A stretch of 64,000 nt of DNA, taken from assembly GCF_014931275.1 (NCBI RefSeq), contig NZ_CP063110.1, positions 395,001-459,000 on the forward strand, written 5' to 3'. How positions within the stretch are numbered: the stretch's first letter is position 1; each line of letters starts with the position of its first letter. This document shows, one piece after another, positions 7,749 to 20,643 of this stretch. Under the pieces are notes generated by a model that was not told the DNA's origin, made no database searches, and saw only the letters and a program-made list of their open reading frames with translations. The position numbers were made by a program, and so were the translations under genes. The DNA is from Haemophilus parainfluenzae (GTDB lineage: Bacteria; Pseudomonadota; Gammaproteobacteria; Enterobacterales; Pasteurellaceae).

Positions 7749-9127
7749 AATTTTTCCACCGTATCTAATAGTGCCTTAAAGTCGGCCACGCTACGTAAAT
7801 CTAACCAGATTTTTCCTTTCTCAACTCGGCCGATTATCGGTTGTTCTAATTGCTTAAATGTAGTCAAAAGTGCGGTCAATTTTGCCTCTGTTTTTTCGGC
7901 AATCGTCACCGTGAGAGAAGGAATCGTCGCCATCGGTTGAGAACCACTCCCAATCTGAGCAAAGCTTTCTTCAATCTCAACCTGGTAATCTTTTAAGCGG
8001 TTTGCTAAACCGGCTTTAAGTTGTTCGGCTTTTTCTTTTAATACATCTATTGATTGGGTGAGCAAATGTAAAGTTGGCAATGTCTCAGTGAGTTTTTCCG
8101 GTTGGAGATAAAGGCGTAATGTTGCCTCAAGCCCGGCTAAAATCACTTTATCGCAACGCAATACGCGCTTTAATGGGTGAGCTTGTAACTGAGCAATCCA
8201 CTCTTTTTTACCGACGATAATACCGGCTTGTGTTCCACCCAATAATTTATCACCCGAGAATGACACCAAGTTTACGCCCTGTGCGACTTTTTCTTGCACC
8301 GTTGGCTCATTCGGTAAATCATATTGGCTTAGATCAATCAATGCCCCACTACCAAGATCCGTTATAACAGGAATATCAAATTCTCGTCCAAGATCAACCA
8401 ACTCTTGTTCTGAAACCGAAGCGGTAAACCCACTAATATGATAATTACTGCAATGTACTTTCATTAAGAAAGCCGTGTTTTCATTGATTGCTTGACGGTA
8501 ATCTTTCAAATGTGTGCGGTTTGTTGTTCCCACTTCAACAAGTTTACAGCCTGCTTGAGCCATAATGTCTGGAATGCGAAATGCTCCGCCAATTTCAATT
8601 AATTCCCCACGAGAAATAATGACTTCTCTATCTTTAGCAAAGGTAGCCAACATCAAGAGTACGGCTGCAGCATTATTGTTTACGATACAAGCAGCTTCTG
8701 CACCTGTTAGTTGTGCAAGTAGTTCACTAATATAATTATCCCGATGACTGCGTTTGCCTTCTTCCAAATCATATTCCAGCGCAACGTTACCTTTCATCGC
8801 ATGAAGTGCCGCTTGTTGTGCACTTTCAGCCCATAATGCTCGCCCTAAATTTGTATGTAATACCGTGCCCGTTAAATTATGAACTGATTTAATTTGTACA
8901 TGATTTTGTTGAACCAAGCAATGTTGTAAATGATGTAATGTACTTAGGTGATCGGCAAAAAAGTGCGGTAAGTTTTGATGTTGTTTGATAAACTCGCGCC
9001 CTTCAGACAATAATTGGCGCAATTCACGCACGACAGCTGAATGACCAAATTCAGTTAAAAGCATTTCACCTTCTGGTGTTTTTAAAAATTTATCTACCGA
9101 AGGAAGTTGTTGAAAAAGTGCGGTCAT
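7745..9127 (-). CDS. selA: L-seryl-tRNA(Sec) selenium transferase SelA
   Basis: The 460-residue PLP enzyme converts Ser-tRNA(Sec) to Sec-tRNA(Sec) using selenophosphate. The N-terminal tRNA-binding region (LPSVDKFL) is followed by the fold-type I PLP domain with the Schiff-base lysine in [14 protein letters not shown]. Length is normal (E. coli 463 aa). The start codon is embedded in a perfect uptake sequence (ATGACCGCACTT encodes MTAL), and AGGAAT lies just upstream. selA overlaps selB and is divergent from selC, so the Sec decoding machinery is clustered. Confidence 0.97.
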   Translation of the reverse strand: MTALFQQLPSVDKFLKTPEGEMLLTEFGHSAVVRELRQLLSEGREFIKQHQNLPHFFADHLSTLHHLQHCLVQQNHVQIKSVHNLTGTVLHTNLGRALWAESAQQAALHAMKGNVALEYDLEEGKRSHRDNYISELLAQLTGAEAACIVNNNAAAVLLMLATFAKDREVIISRGELIEIGGAFRIPDIMAQAGCKLVEVGTTNRTHLKDYRQAINENTAFLMKVHCSNYHISGFTASVSEQELVDLGREFDIPVITDLGSGALIDLSQYDLPNEPTVQEKVAQGVNLVSFSGDKLLGGTQAGIIVGKKEWIAQLQAHPLKRVLRCDKVILAGLEATLRLYLQPEKLTETLPTLHLLTQSIDVLKEKAEQLKAGLANRLKDYQVEIEESFAQIGSGSQPMATIPSLTVTIAEKTEAKLTALLTTFKQLEQPIIGRVEKGKIWLDLRSVADFKALLDTVEKL

Positions 9128-9152
9128 TTTTAATTCCTATTTCAAAATGGCG

Positions 9153-9181
9153 TTGAATTATAAACTAATTTACGCTAAAGT
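9153..9181 (+). promoter_or_regulatory. selC promoter, overlapping the divergent selA promoter
   Basis: Plus strand: TTGAAT (9153-9158), 17-bp spacer, TAAAGT (9176-9181), 18 bp upstream of the tRNA. On the minus strand a TATAAT (9157-9162) suits selA, so the two promoters overlap within a 72-bp gap and could compete for polymerase. Confidence 0.65.
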
Positions 9182-9199
9182 AACCGCAATTTCAATAAC

Positions 9200-9294
9200 G
9201 GAAGGTCGTCATCTCCGGTGAGGTGGCAGGACTTCAAATCCTGTTGGGGACGCCAGCGTTCCCGGGTGGGTTCAACTCCCATGACCTTCCGCCA
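9200..9294 (+). tRNA. selC: tRNA-Sec (anticodon TCA)
   Basis: A 95-nt tRNA with the long acceptor arm and large variable arm typical of selenocysteine tRNA. GGAAGGT pairs with ACCTTCC in the acceptor, CTTCAAA is the anticodon loop (anticodon TCA at 9234-9236), and the CCA end is encoded. It closely resembles E. coli selC. A run of T follows the CCA directly and may end transcription. Confidence 0.97.
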
Positions 9295-9388
9295 CTTTTT
9301 TTCCTCTAACAAATATTTCTCTCTTCCTAACATTCACTTTTTTAATTTGAATTTTCATTATAATTTTGCGGAATTTTAGGCAAACAAA

Positions 9389-9412
9389 AAGGCGCATCTC
9401 TCGATACGCCTT
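9389..9412 (-). terminator. Terminator of the str operon after tuf
   Basis: Minus strand: AAGGCGTATC, a 4-nt loop and GATGCGCCTT (10 bp with one G-U pair), followed by TTTGTTT. Confidence 0.85.
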
Positions 9413-9444
9413 CTTTATCTAACTTGTTACAGTTAATACATCAA

Positions 9445-10641
<1,197 letters not shown>

Positions 10642-10650
10642 CTAGAAAAT

Positions 10651-10678
10651 GCTCTATAAGCCATTCGACTTATAGAGC
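10651..10678 (-). promoter_or_regulatory. Intercistronic hairpin fusA-tuf
   Basis: GCTCTATAAG and CTTATAGAGC form a perfect 10-bp stem with an 8-nt loop in the 65-nt gap between fusA and tuf. No U-run follows, so it is more likely a processing or stability element than a terminator. Confidence 0.6.
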
Positions 10679-10694
10679 GGATTGTTACAAAAAA

Positions 10695-12797
10695 TTATTT
10701 TTTACGCGCTTCAATTACTGCAGCAGCAACACTTGTTGGCGCTTCAGCATATTTTAACGGTTCCATTGAGTATGATGCACGACCTTGAGTTTGTGAACGT
10801 AAGTCTGTTGCATAACCGAACATCTCAGAAAGTGGAACTTCTGCATCGATTTTAACAACGAATTCGTTCGCTTCTTGACCGTTAACCATAGCACGACGAC
10901 GGCTTAAGTCACCGATTACATCACCAACATACTCAGGTGGAGTTTCTACTTCAACTTTCATGATTGGCTCAAGTAGAACTGGGTTTGCTTTAGCAAACGC
11001 TGCTTTAAATGCTAAAGAAGCGGCTAATTTAAACGCTAATTCAGATGAGTCAACATCATGGTATGAACCGAAGTGTAAACGTACACCAAGATCTACTACT
11101 GGGTAACCCGCTAACGGACCAGATTTAAGTTGTTCTTGGATACCTTTATCAACCGCAGGAATGTATTCACCAGGGATTACACCACCTTTGATTTCGTTTA
11201 CAAATTCATAACCAGGACCTTCTGGATCTAATGGATATAAGTCGATAACAACGTGACCATATTGACCGCGACCACCAGATTGTTTTGCGTGTTTACCTTC
11301 CACATCGTTAACACGAGTGCGGATAGTTTCACGGTAAGATACTTGTGGTTTACCGATGTTAGCTTCCACTTTAAACTCACGTTTCATACGGTCAACGATG
11401 ATATCTAAGTGTAACTCACCCATACCAGAAATAATAGTTTCACCAGATTCTTCATCAGTGTGTACACGGAATGAAGGGTCTTCTTGAGCAAGACGACCTA
11501 ATGCAAGACCCATTTTTTCTTGGTCAGCTTTAGTTTTAGGTTCTACTGCTACAGAGATTACTGGCTCTGGGAATTCCATACGCTCAAGGATGATTGGTGC
11601 ATCGATAGCACATAATGTATCACCCGTTGTTACATCTTTTAAGCCGATTGCTGCAGCGATATCGCCCGCACGAACTTCTTTGATTTCTTCACGTTTGTTA
11701 GCGTGCATCTGTACGATACGACCAAAACGTTCACGTTTTTGACGTACTGAGTTTAATACTGTATCACCAGAATTAATTACACCTGAGTACACACGGAAGA
11801 AAGTTAAGTTACCTACGAATGGGTCAGTTGCAATTTTGAATGCTAATGAAGAGAACGGCTCATCATCGCTTGCGTGACGTTCACCTTCAGTTTCATCTGG
11901 GTTGATACCTTTGATTGCTGGAATATCAGTTGGTGCTGGTAAGTATTCAACAACTGCATCAAGCATTGCTTGAACACCTTTGTTTTTGAATGCAGAACCA
12001 CAAGTTACCAAGATGATTTCGTTTGCTAATACGCGTTGACGAAGACCTGCTTTAATTTCTTCTTCGCTTAACTCTTCACCACCAAGGTATTTTTCCATTA
12101 ATTCTTCAGTTGCTTCAGCTGCTGCATCAACAAGGTTTTGACGCCATTCTTCACACGCTGCTTGCATTTCTGCTGGAATATCTTCATAAGTGAAGGTCAT
12201 ACCTTGGTCTGCTTCATTCCAGTTGATCGCTTTCATTTTGATCAAGTCAACAACACCAGTGAAGTTTTCTTCTGCACCGATTGGAAGTTGAAGAGGAACA
12301 GCGTTCGCACCTAAACGAGTTTTAAGTTGATCAACAACACGTAAGAAGTTAGCACCAGTACGGTCCATTTTGTTTACGAACGCAATACGTGGAACTTGAT
12401 ATTTGTTAGCTTGACGCCATACAGTTTCAGACTGAGGTTGAACACCACCAACCGCACAGTAAACCATTACCGCACCATCAAGAACACGCATAGAACGTTC
12501 TACTTCAACAGTAAAGTCTACGTGTCCCGGGGTATCGATAACGTTGATACGGTGTTGTGGGAACTGTTGTGACATACCAGACCAGAATGCGGTAGTTGCC
12601 GCAGAGGTAATGGTAATACCACGCTCTTGTTCCTGTTCCATCCAGTCCATTGTTGCTGCACCATCGTGTACTTCACCAATTTTGTGACTTACACCGGTGT
12701 AGAATAAGATACGTTCAGTGGTAGTAGTTTTACCAGCATCAATGTGCGCACTAATACCGATATTACGATATCTTTCAATAGGGGTTGTACGAGCCAT
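10695..12797 (-). CDS. fusA: Elongation factor G
   Basis: The 700-residue translocase catalyses GTP-dependent movement of tRNA and mRNA and, with RRF, ribosome recycling. The G domain shows [27 protein letters not shown] and [10 protein letters not shown]; domains II-V follow, with the [11 protein letters not shown] and [10 protein letters not shown] segments of domain IV. Length is normal (E. coli 704 aa). Third gene of the str operon. Confidence 0.98.
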   Translation of the reverse strand: MARTTPIERYRNIGISAHIDAGKTTTTERILFYTGVSHKIGEVHDGAATMDWMEQEQERGITITSAATTAFWSGMSQQFPQHRINVIDTPGHVDFTVEVERSMRVLDGAVMVYCAVGGVQPQSETVWRQANKYQVPRIAFVNKMDRTGANFLRVVDQLKTRLGANAVPLQLPIGAEENFTGVVDLIKMKAINWNEADQGMTFTYEDIPAEMQAACEEWRQNLVDAAAEATEELMEKYLGGEELSEEEIKAGLRQRVLANEIILVTCGSAFKNKGVQAMLDAVVEYLPAPTDIPAIKGINPDETEGERHASDDEPFSSLAFKIATDPFVGNLTFFRVYSGVINSGDTVLNSVRQKRERFGRIVQMHANKREEIKEVRAGDIAAAIGLKDVTTGDTLCAIDAPIILERMEFPEPVISVAVEPKTKADQEKMGLALGRLAQEDPSFRVHTDEESGETIISGMGELHLDIIVDRMKREFKVEANIGKPQVSYRETIRTRVNDVEGKHAKQSGGRGQYGHVVIDLYPLDPEGPGYEFVNEIKGGVIPGEYIPAVDKGIQEQLKSGPLAGYPVVDLGVRLHFGSYHDVDSSELAFKLAASLAFKAAFAKANPVLLEPIMKVEVETPPEYVGDVIGDLSRRRAMVNGQEANEFVVKIDAEVPLSEMFGYATDLRSQTQGRASYSMEPLKYAEAPTSVAAAVIEARKK

Positions 12798-12841
12798 TAT
12801 TATAACCTTGTTAAGTTTAATATCTGTTTATATAAGGGTAA

Positions 12842-12862
12842 GGCTTCATCGAGGATGAAGCC
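12842..12862 (-). promoter_or_regulatory. Intercistronic hairpin rpsG-fusA
   Basis: GGCTTCATC and GATGAAGCC form a perfect 9-bp stem with a 3-nt loop in the 84-nt rpsG-fusA gap. Minus-strand RNA continues TTACCC, so there is no U-tract and simple termination is unlikely. Confidence 0.6.
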
Positions 12863-12881
12863 CTTAAATTTTAAAAGCGTA

Positions 12882-13415
<534 letters not shown>

Positions 13416-13498
13416 TTAAAGTGAGCTAATGTGATACTGGAGTTTCTGATTTAAATTTTTACTAATTTAGACGTTTGGCCTTACTTAACGGAGTTCCA

Positions 13499-13888
<390 letters not shown>

Positions 13889-13964
13889 TTAAATGTTATT
13901 CATAATAGAATGTTTGTTACAAAATCTATTTCTCCATCCAATAGACGGAAGAAATAGACGCTGA

Positions 13965-13993
13965 ATTTTAAAGAGTTCATGGAAAAATGTCAA
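13965..13993 (-). promoter_or_regulatory. str operon promoter
   Basis: Minus strand: TTGACA (13988-13993), 17-bp spacer, TAAAAT (13965-13970), a near-consensus sigma-70 promoter about 90 nt upstream of rpsL. The leader contains a hairpin (CTATTTCT/AGAAATAG, 13926-13957) without an obvious U-tract. Confidence 0.85.
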
Positions 13994-14058
13994 GCATCGC
14001 ATTCTTTGCGCTTAACAGCCTCCTTCATTAAATATCGTCAAGGCTTGAGGATTAAAAA

Positions 14059-14952
14059 TCAATCCACTTGTTTTTGCTTAGACTCTGTTATTTTATTAAA
14101 GTGCTTCCATAGTTGTTCCGCATTCGTACTAATTTTTTCAAAACCAGCGGGTAGTTCATAAGTTTGAGTTTGTGGATTAAATAAAATGACTACCTTACCT
14201 TTCTTGTTACCTATGCTCTTTATATCCCATTCTTCTGACCCACTCTGAGCCTTATCATTAAGCTTATATTTCACAAGCTTATAATTCAATTCGATCGGAT
14301 AAAATGCCTCTGTTGGTTTTAGGCTTGAATTAATTTTAGGCTCGCATTCAACGCCGAGAGGCCCAAAACGCCACTCTTCATAATGACACCCTGCCACCAT
14401 TTTCATTTTATTACCTACGGGATAAATCCAACTAATATCACCTTTCTCACCGCCACTCCCTCCATCACGACCGTCTAATTGAAAACCCAGTGTATCCTTT
14501 CCTAGCTTAACGACCGATGCTTTACCAAGAAGCTCTATATTTTTATTTTTAAATAATGGTTTTTGCTCAAAGTTTTCAGAATTCATATATTCCTGATTTT
14601 CTAAAACCCATTCATCTAATGACTTTTTGAAAATATATAAATACAGTTCCTCATTATATCCTGCAGTTCCATAATTCAGTGCAAAATAACGCTTTTCTCC
14701 TTCACTGGTTTGAATATCTTTTAAATCATAATCAATAAAAAAACTATCATCTTCCCAAGATTTACTCCATTTATCGTATACAGCTCTCGGATAAACTTTT
14801 TTGAGGATATGCTTACCAAATTCTTCATTACTCAAATTAGTCGAAATTTGATTAAATTGACTACTCGAACTGGTAGAATTTGCTATAGATGCTTGTATTT
14901 CAGTACAAGTTAGGAAACAAGTGATCATCGAGATAAATAGCATTTTTTTCAT
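14059..14952 (-). CDS. Secreted hypothetical protein
   Basis: I do not recognise this 297-residue protein. It begins with a cleavable-looking signal peptide (MKKMLFISMITCFLTCTEIQ, then AS/IANS) and a serine-rich stretch (STSSSSQ), so it is probably periplasmic or surface-exposed. The mature part has a Gly-rich segment (DGRDGGSGGEKGD), two cysteines (AGCHYEEW, GVECEP) about 18 residues apart that could form a disulfide, and a Lys-rich C-terminus. The gene is noticeably AT-rich, contains no uptake sequence, stands alone, and fires toward the str promoter with no visible terminator in between. It may be a later insertion at this site. Confidence 0.65.
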   Translation of the reverse strand: MKKMLFISMITCFLTCTEIQASIANSTSSSSQFNQISTNLSNEEFGKHILKKVYPRAVYDKWSKSWEDDSFFIDYDLKDIQTSEGEKRYFALNYGTAGYNEELYLYIFKKSLDEWVLENQEYMNSENFEQKPLFKNKNIELLGKASVVKLGKDTLGFQLDGRDGGSGGEKGDISWIYPVGNKMKMVAGCHYEEWRFGPLGVECEPKINSSLKPTEAFYPIELNYKLVKYKLNDKAQSGSEEWDIKSIGNKKGKVVILFNPQTQTYELPAGFEKISTNAEQLWKHFNKITESKQKQVD

Positions 14953-15123
14953 AATAGAATCCTTATAATTATTGATCTAAGTGTAGTGAATTCTGACTTA
15001 ACTTAAGAGATTTTCTATAATTATATGATTTTAAAATAATTTATTCCATCCCATCTTTAGATTTAATACATTTTCTTCAAGATATTTAATTCATTTAGTT
15101 TTACCTCTCTTTTTCCAAATCAA

Positions 15124-15152
15124 TTGCCTGTCAGTGGCTAGGGTTTTATAAT
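15124..15152 (+). promoter_or_regulatory. Promoter of the ClC antiporter gene
   Basis: TTGCCT (15124-15129), 17-bp spacer, TATAAT (15147-15152), 31 nt upstream of the chosen ATG. Confidence 0.65.
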
Positions 15153-15183
15153 TTCAAGCAGAATTATTTTGTTGGCAATCATT

Positions 15184-16569
15184 ATGTTACGTTCATTCAT
15201 TTTTCATTTACGTTATTTCTACCATAAAAAACTTCGACAAACGCATCGTATCTCTCATAAAACACTCGAATTCGTATGTTTACTGATTGGTGCGATATTT
15301 GTTGCTCTCTTTTCCTTTGGATTTGCCAAGCTAGCCGATATCGGACTTGAATTTAATGCCTATTGGTCTGCTAAATACCCTCTCGCCGTTTGGATCGTTT
15401 TACCGCTTGGTCTTGCTTTTCTCACCTGGTTTACCGCCAAATACACACCTTATGTTGGCGGTAGCGGCATTCCACAAGTGATTGCATCCATCAATCTTCC
15501 TTACAGTGGCTATAAAACAAAACTGGTTGAATTTCGTCAAACTATCTGGAAAATCCCTCTGACTTTCCTTGCTATGGCGATGGGGGCTTCGGTTGGACGT
15601 GAAGGGCCTTCCGTTCAAGTAGGTGCGGCTATCATGCTCGCTTGGGGAAATTTCTGTCGTAAATATAACTTTGCTTTCCGCGGCTTGAGTACAAATGAAC
15701 TCATTGCCACCGGTGCGGCAGGAGGTCTTGCTGCCGCATTTAATGCGCCTTTGGCCGGTGTCATTTTTGCCATTGAAGAACTTGGTCGCGGCGTGATGTT
15801 ACGCTGGGAAAGACGTGTATTACTCGGTGTATTAGCTGCCGGTTTTATTTTAGTAGCGATTCAAGGCAATAGCCCTTACTTTCCTGTTTATAAGGGCGAG
15901 ACCTCTATTCCTTATTTATATCTTTGGCTTGCCATTTGTGGCGTCGTCTGCGGTGTATTGGGTGGTATATTTGGACGACTCCTTGCCAAAGGACTCTCGG
16001 GACTTTCTCCAATCAAATGGCGTGATTGGATCCGAAAACACCCTATTTATATTGCCTTATTACTTGGTTTAGTGTTGGCTGCTCTGGGCACCTACAGCGA
16101 AGGACAAACCTATGGAACAGGTTATGATGTTGTCACCAGAGCATTAGAAGGACAACTCGTGTCACCTGAAGTGGGGATACTAAAACTCTTCGCAACGGTT
16201 ACGACTTATTGGAATGGCATCGCGGGCGGAATTTTTACGCCATCTCTCACTACAGGCGCGGGTATCGGCACCATGTTATGGGAAATCAGTAACGGCATGG
16301 TCGATCAACGTTTCTTGGTCATTTTATGTATGGCAGCCTTTTTAGCGGGCGGCACACAATCTCCTGTAACAGCCAGCGTAGTGGTAATGGAAATGACGGG
16401 GGCTCAACCTGTGCTGATTTGGCTCTTGATTTCCAGTATCATTGCCTCCATAATTTCGCGCCAATTTAGTCCGAAACCTTTTTACCACTTTGCGGCTGGA
16501 CGTTTCCGTCAACGAATGCAGGAACAACAAGCAGAAGATCTGCGCCGTAACGAGATTCAAGAGAAATAA
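15184..16569 (+). CDS. clcA: ClC-family H+/Cl- antiporter
   Basis: The 461-residue inner-membrane protein has all ClC selectivity elements: GSGIPQV, GREGPSVQ with the gating glutamate (Glu148 in E. coli ClcA), and GGIFTPSLTTGAG. The internal proton-transfer glutamate is present in FAIEELGRG (Glu203 equivalent), and the central tyrosine lies in KPFYHF (Tyr445 equivalent). Both key glutamates being present argues for a proton-coupled antiporter, not a channel. In enterics such proteins support extreme acid resistance. I chose the ATG at 15184 over an in-frame TTG 15 nt upstream. dusA follows after 3 nt, so the two are probably co-transcribed. Confidence 0.92.
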   Translation: MLRSFIFHLRYFYHKKLRQTHRISHKTLEFVCLLIGAIFVALFSFGFAKLADIGLEFNAYWSAKYPLAVWIVLPLGLAFLTWFTAKYTPYVGGSGIPQVIASINLPYSGYKTKLVEFRQTIWKIPLTFLAMAMGASVGREGPSVQVGAAIMLAWGNFCRKYNFAFRGLSTNELIATGAAGGLAAAFNAPLAGVIFAIEELGRGVMLRWERRVLLGVLAAGFILVAIQGNSPYFPVYKGETSIPYLYLWLAICGVVCGVLGGIFGRLLAKGLSGLSPIKWRDWIRKHPIYIALLLGLVLAALGTYSEGQTYGTGYDVVTRALEGQLVSPEVGILKLFATVTTYWNGIAGGIFTPSLTTGAGIGTMLWEISNGMVDQRFLVILCMAAFLAGGTQSPVTASVVVMEMTGAQPVLIWLLISSIIASIISRQFSPKPFYHFAAGRFRQRMQEQQAEDLRRNEIQEK

Positions 16570-16572
16570 TAT

Positions 16573-17559
16573 ATGTCAGAAAACCAACCGCACTTTTATC
16601 GTGGACGCTTTTCCGTTGCGCCAATGTTAGATTGGACGACACGCCATTGTCGCTATTTTCATCGTCAATTTAGTAAAAATGCGTTGCTTTATACCGAAAT
16701 GGTCACAGCACCCGCCATTATTCATGCGAAATACGATCATTTAGATTTTGATTTACAAGAAAATCCGGTTGCCCTACAGCTCGGGGGAAGCGATCCCGCA
16801 CAGCTTAAACATTGTGCCAAATTAGCCGAAGAAAGAGGCTATCATGAAATTAATCTGAATGTCGGCTGCCCTTCCGATCGCGTGCAAAATGGTATGTTTG
16901 GTGCTTGTTTGATGGCAAAAGAGGATTTAGTAGCAGAATGTATTGCAGAAATGCAACGTGTCGTGAATATTCCTGTCACCGTGAAAACGCGTATTGGCAT
17001 TGATGATTTGGATAGCTATGAATTTCTCTGCGACTTTATCGAAAAAGTCCATTATGCAGGCTGCCAAGAATTTATTGTTCATGCTCGAAAAGCTTGGCTT
17101 TCCGGATTAAGCCCAAAAGAGAATCGAGAGATTCCCCCTTTGGATTATGATCGTGTTTATCAATTAAAGAAAGATTTCCCACAGTTAACCATTGCAATTA
17201 ATGGCGGCATTAAAACCATCGAAGAAATGAAACATCATTTGCAATTTGTGGATGGCGTGATGGTTGGGCGTGAGGCTTATCAAAACCCGTCGTTGTTGGG
17301 CTATGTTGATCAAATGCTTTTTGATGCTAATGCGGATATCGTCACACCAAGACAAGCGGTGGAAGCCATGTTCCCTTATATTGAAAAACAACTGAGCCAA
17401 GGTGTTTATTTAAATCATATCGTTCGACATATGCTTGGTGCATTCCAAAACTGCAAAGGGGCAAGACAATGGCGACGCTATTTAAGTGAAAATGCCTTTA
17501 AGCAAGGTGCAGGAATCGAAGTGGTCGAAACGGCATTAAGCTTTGTGGAAACCAATTAA
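16573..17559 (+). CDS. dusA: tRNA-dihydrouridine(20/20a) synthase DusA
   Basis: The 328-residue flavoenzyme reduces U20/U20a in the tRNA D-loop. The N-terminal TIM barrel begins [26 protein letters not shown] and [19 protein letters not shown] contain the FMN-binding region and the catalytic cysteine. Length matches E. coli DusA (about 330 aa). It begins 3 nt after the ClC gene, and an uptake sequence lies in codons 4-8 (QPHFYR). Confidence 0.96.
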   Translation: MSENQPHFYRGRFSVAPMLDWTTRHCRYFHRQFSKNALLYTEMVTAPAIIHAKYDHLDFDLQENPVALQLGGSDPAQLKHCAKLAEERGYHEINLNVGCPSDRVQNGMFGACLMAKEDLVAECIAEMQRVVNIPVTVKTRIGIDDLDSYEFLCDFIEKVHYAGCQEFIVHARKAWLSGLSPKENREIPPLDYDRVYQLKKDFPQLTIAINGGIKTIEEMKHHLQFVDGVMVGREAYQNPSLLGYVDQMLFDANADIVTPRQAVEAMFPYIEKQLSQGVYLNHIVRHMLGAFQNCKGARQWRRYLSENAFKQGAGIEVVETALSFVETN

Positions 17560-17570
17560 GCCTGAAATGC

Positions 17571-17611
17571 AAAGTGCGGTCAGAATTTAATAGATTTTCT
17601 GACCGCACTTT
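17571..17611. terminator. Dual uptake-sequence terminator between dusA and ribB
   Basis: AAAGTGCGGTCAGAA and TTCTGACCGCACTTT form a perfect 15-bp stem with an 11-nt loop and a flanking T-run on the plus strand. It lies between convergent genes and can serve both. Confidence 0.85.
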
Positions 17612-17629
17612 TGTTTTCCAAGTATTTAA

Positions 17630-18277
17630 TTAGCACTGATGTTTTTGACGATATGCCACTAAATCTTCAATTGTTAATACCGCATAACCAAATTTTTTCG
17701 CAAATTCGATAATTTCTGCAGCACGAGCCATAGAGCCATCATCATTCGTAATTTCACAAATGACACCTGCCGGTTTAAAACCACTTAAACGTGCTAAATC
17801 AACTGAGGCTTCAGTATGACCACGACGTGCCAAAACACCGCCTTCTGCGGCACGTAATGGGAAAACATGTCCTGGACGGTGAAGATCTGTCGGTTTTGCA
17901 TGATCTGCAATTGCCGCTTTGATTGTGGTAACACGATCTTGCGCCGATACACCTGTCGACACACCTTCTGCCGCTTCAATCGTCACGGTAAACGCGGTTT
18001 TATTCACGCTATTGTTATGCTCAACCATTGGTGGCAAATCAAGCTGTTTGCATTGTTCATCGGTGATACATAAACATACGATACCACTGCCATAACGAAT
18101 AAGTTTTGCCATTTGTTCTGGCGTAATGGTTTCTGCTGGGAAGATTAAATCGCCTTCATTTTCGCGATCTTCATCATCCAATACTAATACGCCATTACCT
18201 TGTTTGAATGCATTCAATGCGTTAATTATCCGTTCTTCGCCGGTCGCACCAAATGCAGATAAAATTGACTGATTCAT
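17630..18277 (-). CDS. ribB: 3,4-dihydroxy-2-butanone 4-phosphate synthase
   Basis: The 215-residue enzyme turns ribulose 5-phosphate into the 4-carbon precursor of the riboflavin xylene ring. Conserved elements are [18 protein letters not shown] (the metal-binding acidic loop), [22 protein letters not shown] and [10 protein letters not shown] near the active site. It is a stand-alone RibB, not fused to GTP cyclohydrolase II, and is normal in length (E. coli 217 aa). AAAGGAAA precedes the ATG. An FMN riboswitch lies upstream. Confidence 0.97.
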   Translation of the reverse strand: MNQSILSAFGATGEERIINALNAFKQGNGVLVLDDEDRENEGDLIFPAETITPEQMAKLIRYGSGIVCLCITDEQCKQLDLPPMVEHNNSVNKTAFTVTIEAAEGVSTGVSAQDRVTTIKAAIADHAKPTDLHRPGHVFPLRAAEGGVLARRGHTEASVDLARLSGFKPAGVICEITNDDGSMARAAEIIEFAKKFGYAVLTIEDLVAYRQKHQC

Positions 18278-18343
18278 CGTAATTTCCTTTTGTTGTTACG
18301 TTAAAATTAACCAGAATCAGGGCTGAGAAATGCAAATAAATAG

Positions 18344-18368
18344 AACGGAAGTGGGAACCCAATCCGTT
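18344..18368 (-). promoter_or_regulatory. Hairpin in the ribB riboswitch expression platform
   Basis: Minus strand: AACGGA..TGGG and CCCA..TCCGTT form an interrupted 10-bp hairpin directly after the aptamer. No U-run follows, so control may be at the ribosome-binding site or Rho-dependent rather than through an intrinsic terminator. Confidence 0.45.
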
Positions 18369-18370
18369 TT

Positions 18371-18537
18371 ATTCTCTTTCATCCAGACTATACTGTCGGC
18401 TTTGGAATTTCACCAAATCTGCTAACCTTAAAAGTACAAAGCGAAACAATTTTGTAAAACGCAATCAAAATTGACCGCACTTTTAAGTGCTCGTGGGCTG
18501 TCACCACCGGTAGGGAATTTCACCCTGCCCTGAGAAT
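18371..18537 (-). promoter_or_regulatory. FMN riboswitch (RFN element) upstream of ribB
   Basis: Read on the minus strand the conserved RFN blocks occur in order: ATTCTCAGGGCAGGGTGAAA, TTCCCTACCGGTGGTGACAG, GGTGAAATTCC, and CGACAGTATAGTCTGGATG, closing with GAGAAT that pairs with the opening ATTCTC (P1). FMN binding should repress ribB. The variable arm between the conserved cores is long and contains an uptake sequence (18474-18482). A TATACT -10 sits just upstream near 18547-18552. Confidence 0.95.
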
Positions 18538-18644
18538 GCAGGCCGTAGTATAACGTAAAATGTCACTGTAAAAAATCATTCAATGAAAAATGTTTTTATT
18601 TGCACAAAGATTGCATAAAATAGGACTATTCAGCCACCTCGTAG

Positions 18645-19778
<1,134 letters not shown>

Positions 19779-19779
19779 A

Positions 19780-20460
19780 ATGATTTTATTCGCAGGCGAT
19801 CCGCACGGAAGTTATGAACATCTTTATCCTTTCGTGCAAGAAAACGACAACGTTGCCCTGATTATTTTAGGCGACTTGCAGCTTTCTTCGCCTGATGAAT
19901 TAGATAACCTCGCAAAATATTGTGATATTTGGTTTATTCACGGCAACCACGATAGCAAAACCGTTGCCGCATTTGAGGCGATTTGGGGTACACATTGGAA
20001 ATCGCGCAATTTGCATAATCGTGTTGTTGAAATCCAAGGTCAACGTATTGCTGGCTTAGGTGGCGTATTCCGAGGACAAATCTGGATGCCACCCAATAAA
20101 CCAATGTATTTTGACCCTATCCACTATTGCCAATATAGCCCGCAAGAAAAAATTTGGCGTGGCGGTGTACCATTACGTCATCGCACGTCTATTTTCCCTT
20201 CTGATATCGAAGCCATTGAAAACGAGCAAGCCGATATTCTAATTTGCCATGAAGCACCTAAACCCCATCCAATGGGATTTCGTGTGATTAATCAACTCGC
20301 AGAAAAATTAGGGGTAAGACACGTTTTCCATGGCCATCACCACGATAACGTCGAATACAAGACAAATTTTCCTTATAAAATCACGAATGTCGGTTTTAGA
20401 AGTGTCACAGACATACACGGAAATTATTTGTTAAAAACTATTGATGATCGAGAAAAATAA
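19780..20460 (+). CDS. Calcineurin-like metallophosphoesterase
   Basis: The 226-residue protein has the dimetal phosphoesterase motifs in order: AGDPHGS, GDLQ, GNHDS, CHEAP and GHHHD. The first motif is GDPHG rather than the usual GDxHG-like DIHG, and the remaining ligands are intact. The substrate is unknown. It starts 1 nt after the nadR stop, so the two genes are almost certainly co-transcribed and probably translationally coupled; a role in nucleotide or NAD metabolism is possible but only inferred from this linkage. Confidence 0.85.
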   Translation: MILFAGDPHGSYEHLYPFVQENDNVALIILGDLQLSSPDELDNLAKYCDIWFIHGNHDSKTVAAFEAIWGTHWKSRNLHNRVVEIQGQRIAGLGGVFRGQIWMPPNKPMYFDPIHYCQYSPQEKIWRGGVPLRHRTSIFPSDIEAIENEQADILICHEAPKPHPMGFRVINQLAEKLGVRHVFHGHHHDNVEYKTNFPYKITNVGFRSVTDIHGNYLLKTIDDREK

Positions 20461-20513
20461 CTAAATAAAGCGTTAATTATTTTTGATAAAAAGAAAAGTT
20501 TGAAGAGAGAAGA

Positions 20514-20590
20514 TGGCGCACCCGAAAGGATTCGAACCTTTGACCGCTCGGTTCGTAGCCGAGTACTCTATCCAGCTGAGCTACGGGTGC
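20514..20590 (-). tRNA. tRNA-Arg (anticodon ACG)
   Basis: 77 nt including encoded CCA. Minus strand: acceptor GCACCCG/CGGGTGC, anticodon stem-loop CTCGG-CTACGAA-CCGAG with ACG, T-loop GGTTCGAATCC. The wobble A would be deaminated to inosine by TadA. Last gene of the tRNA cluster. Confidence 0.97.
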
Positions 20591-20643
20591 GTAGTGATGT
20601 TTTATTTTTCATGACCATTTTAACTGATAGAGTCGATTTAAAA

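Noticed and set aside
14059..14952. Secreted hypothetical as a toxin or immunity protein
   Set aside because: There is no partner gene, secretion marker domain or polymorphic toxin motif beside it.
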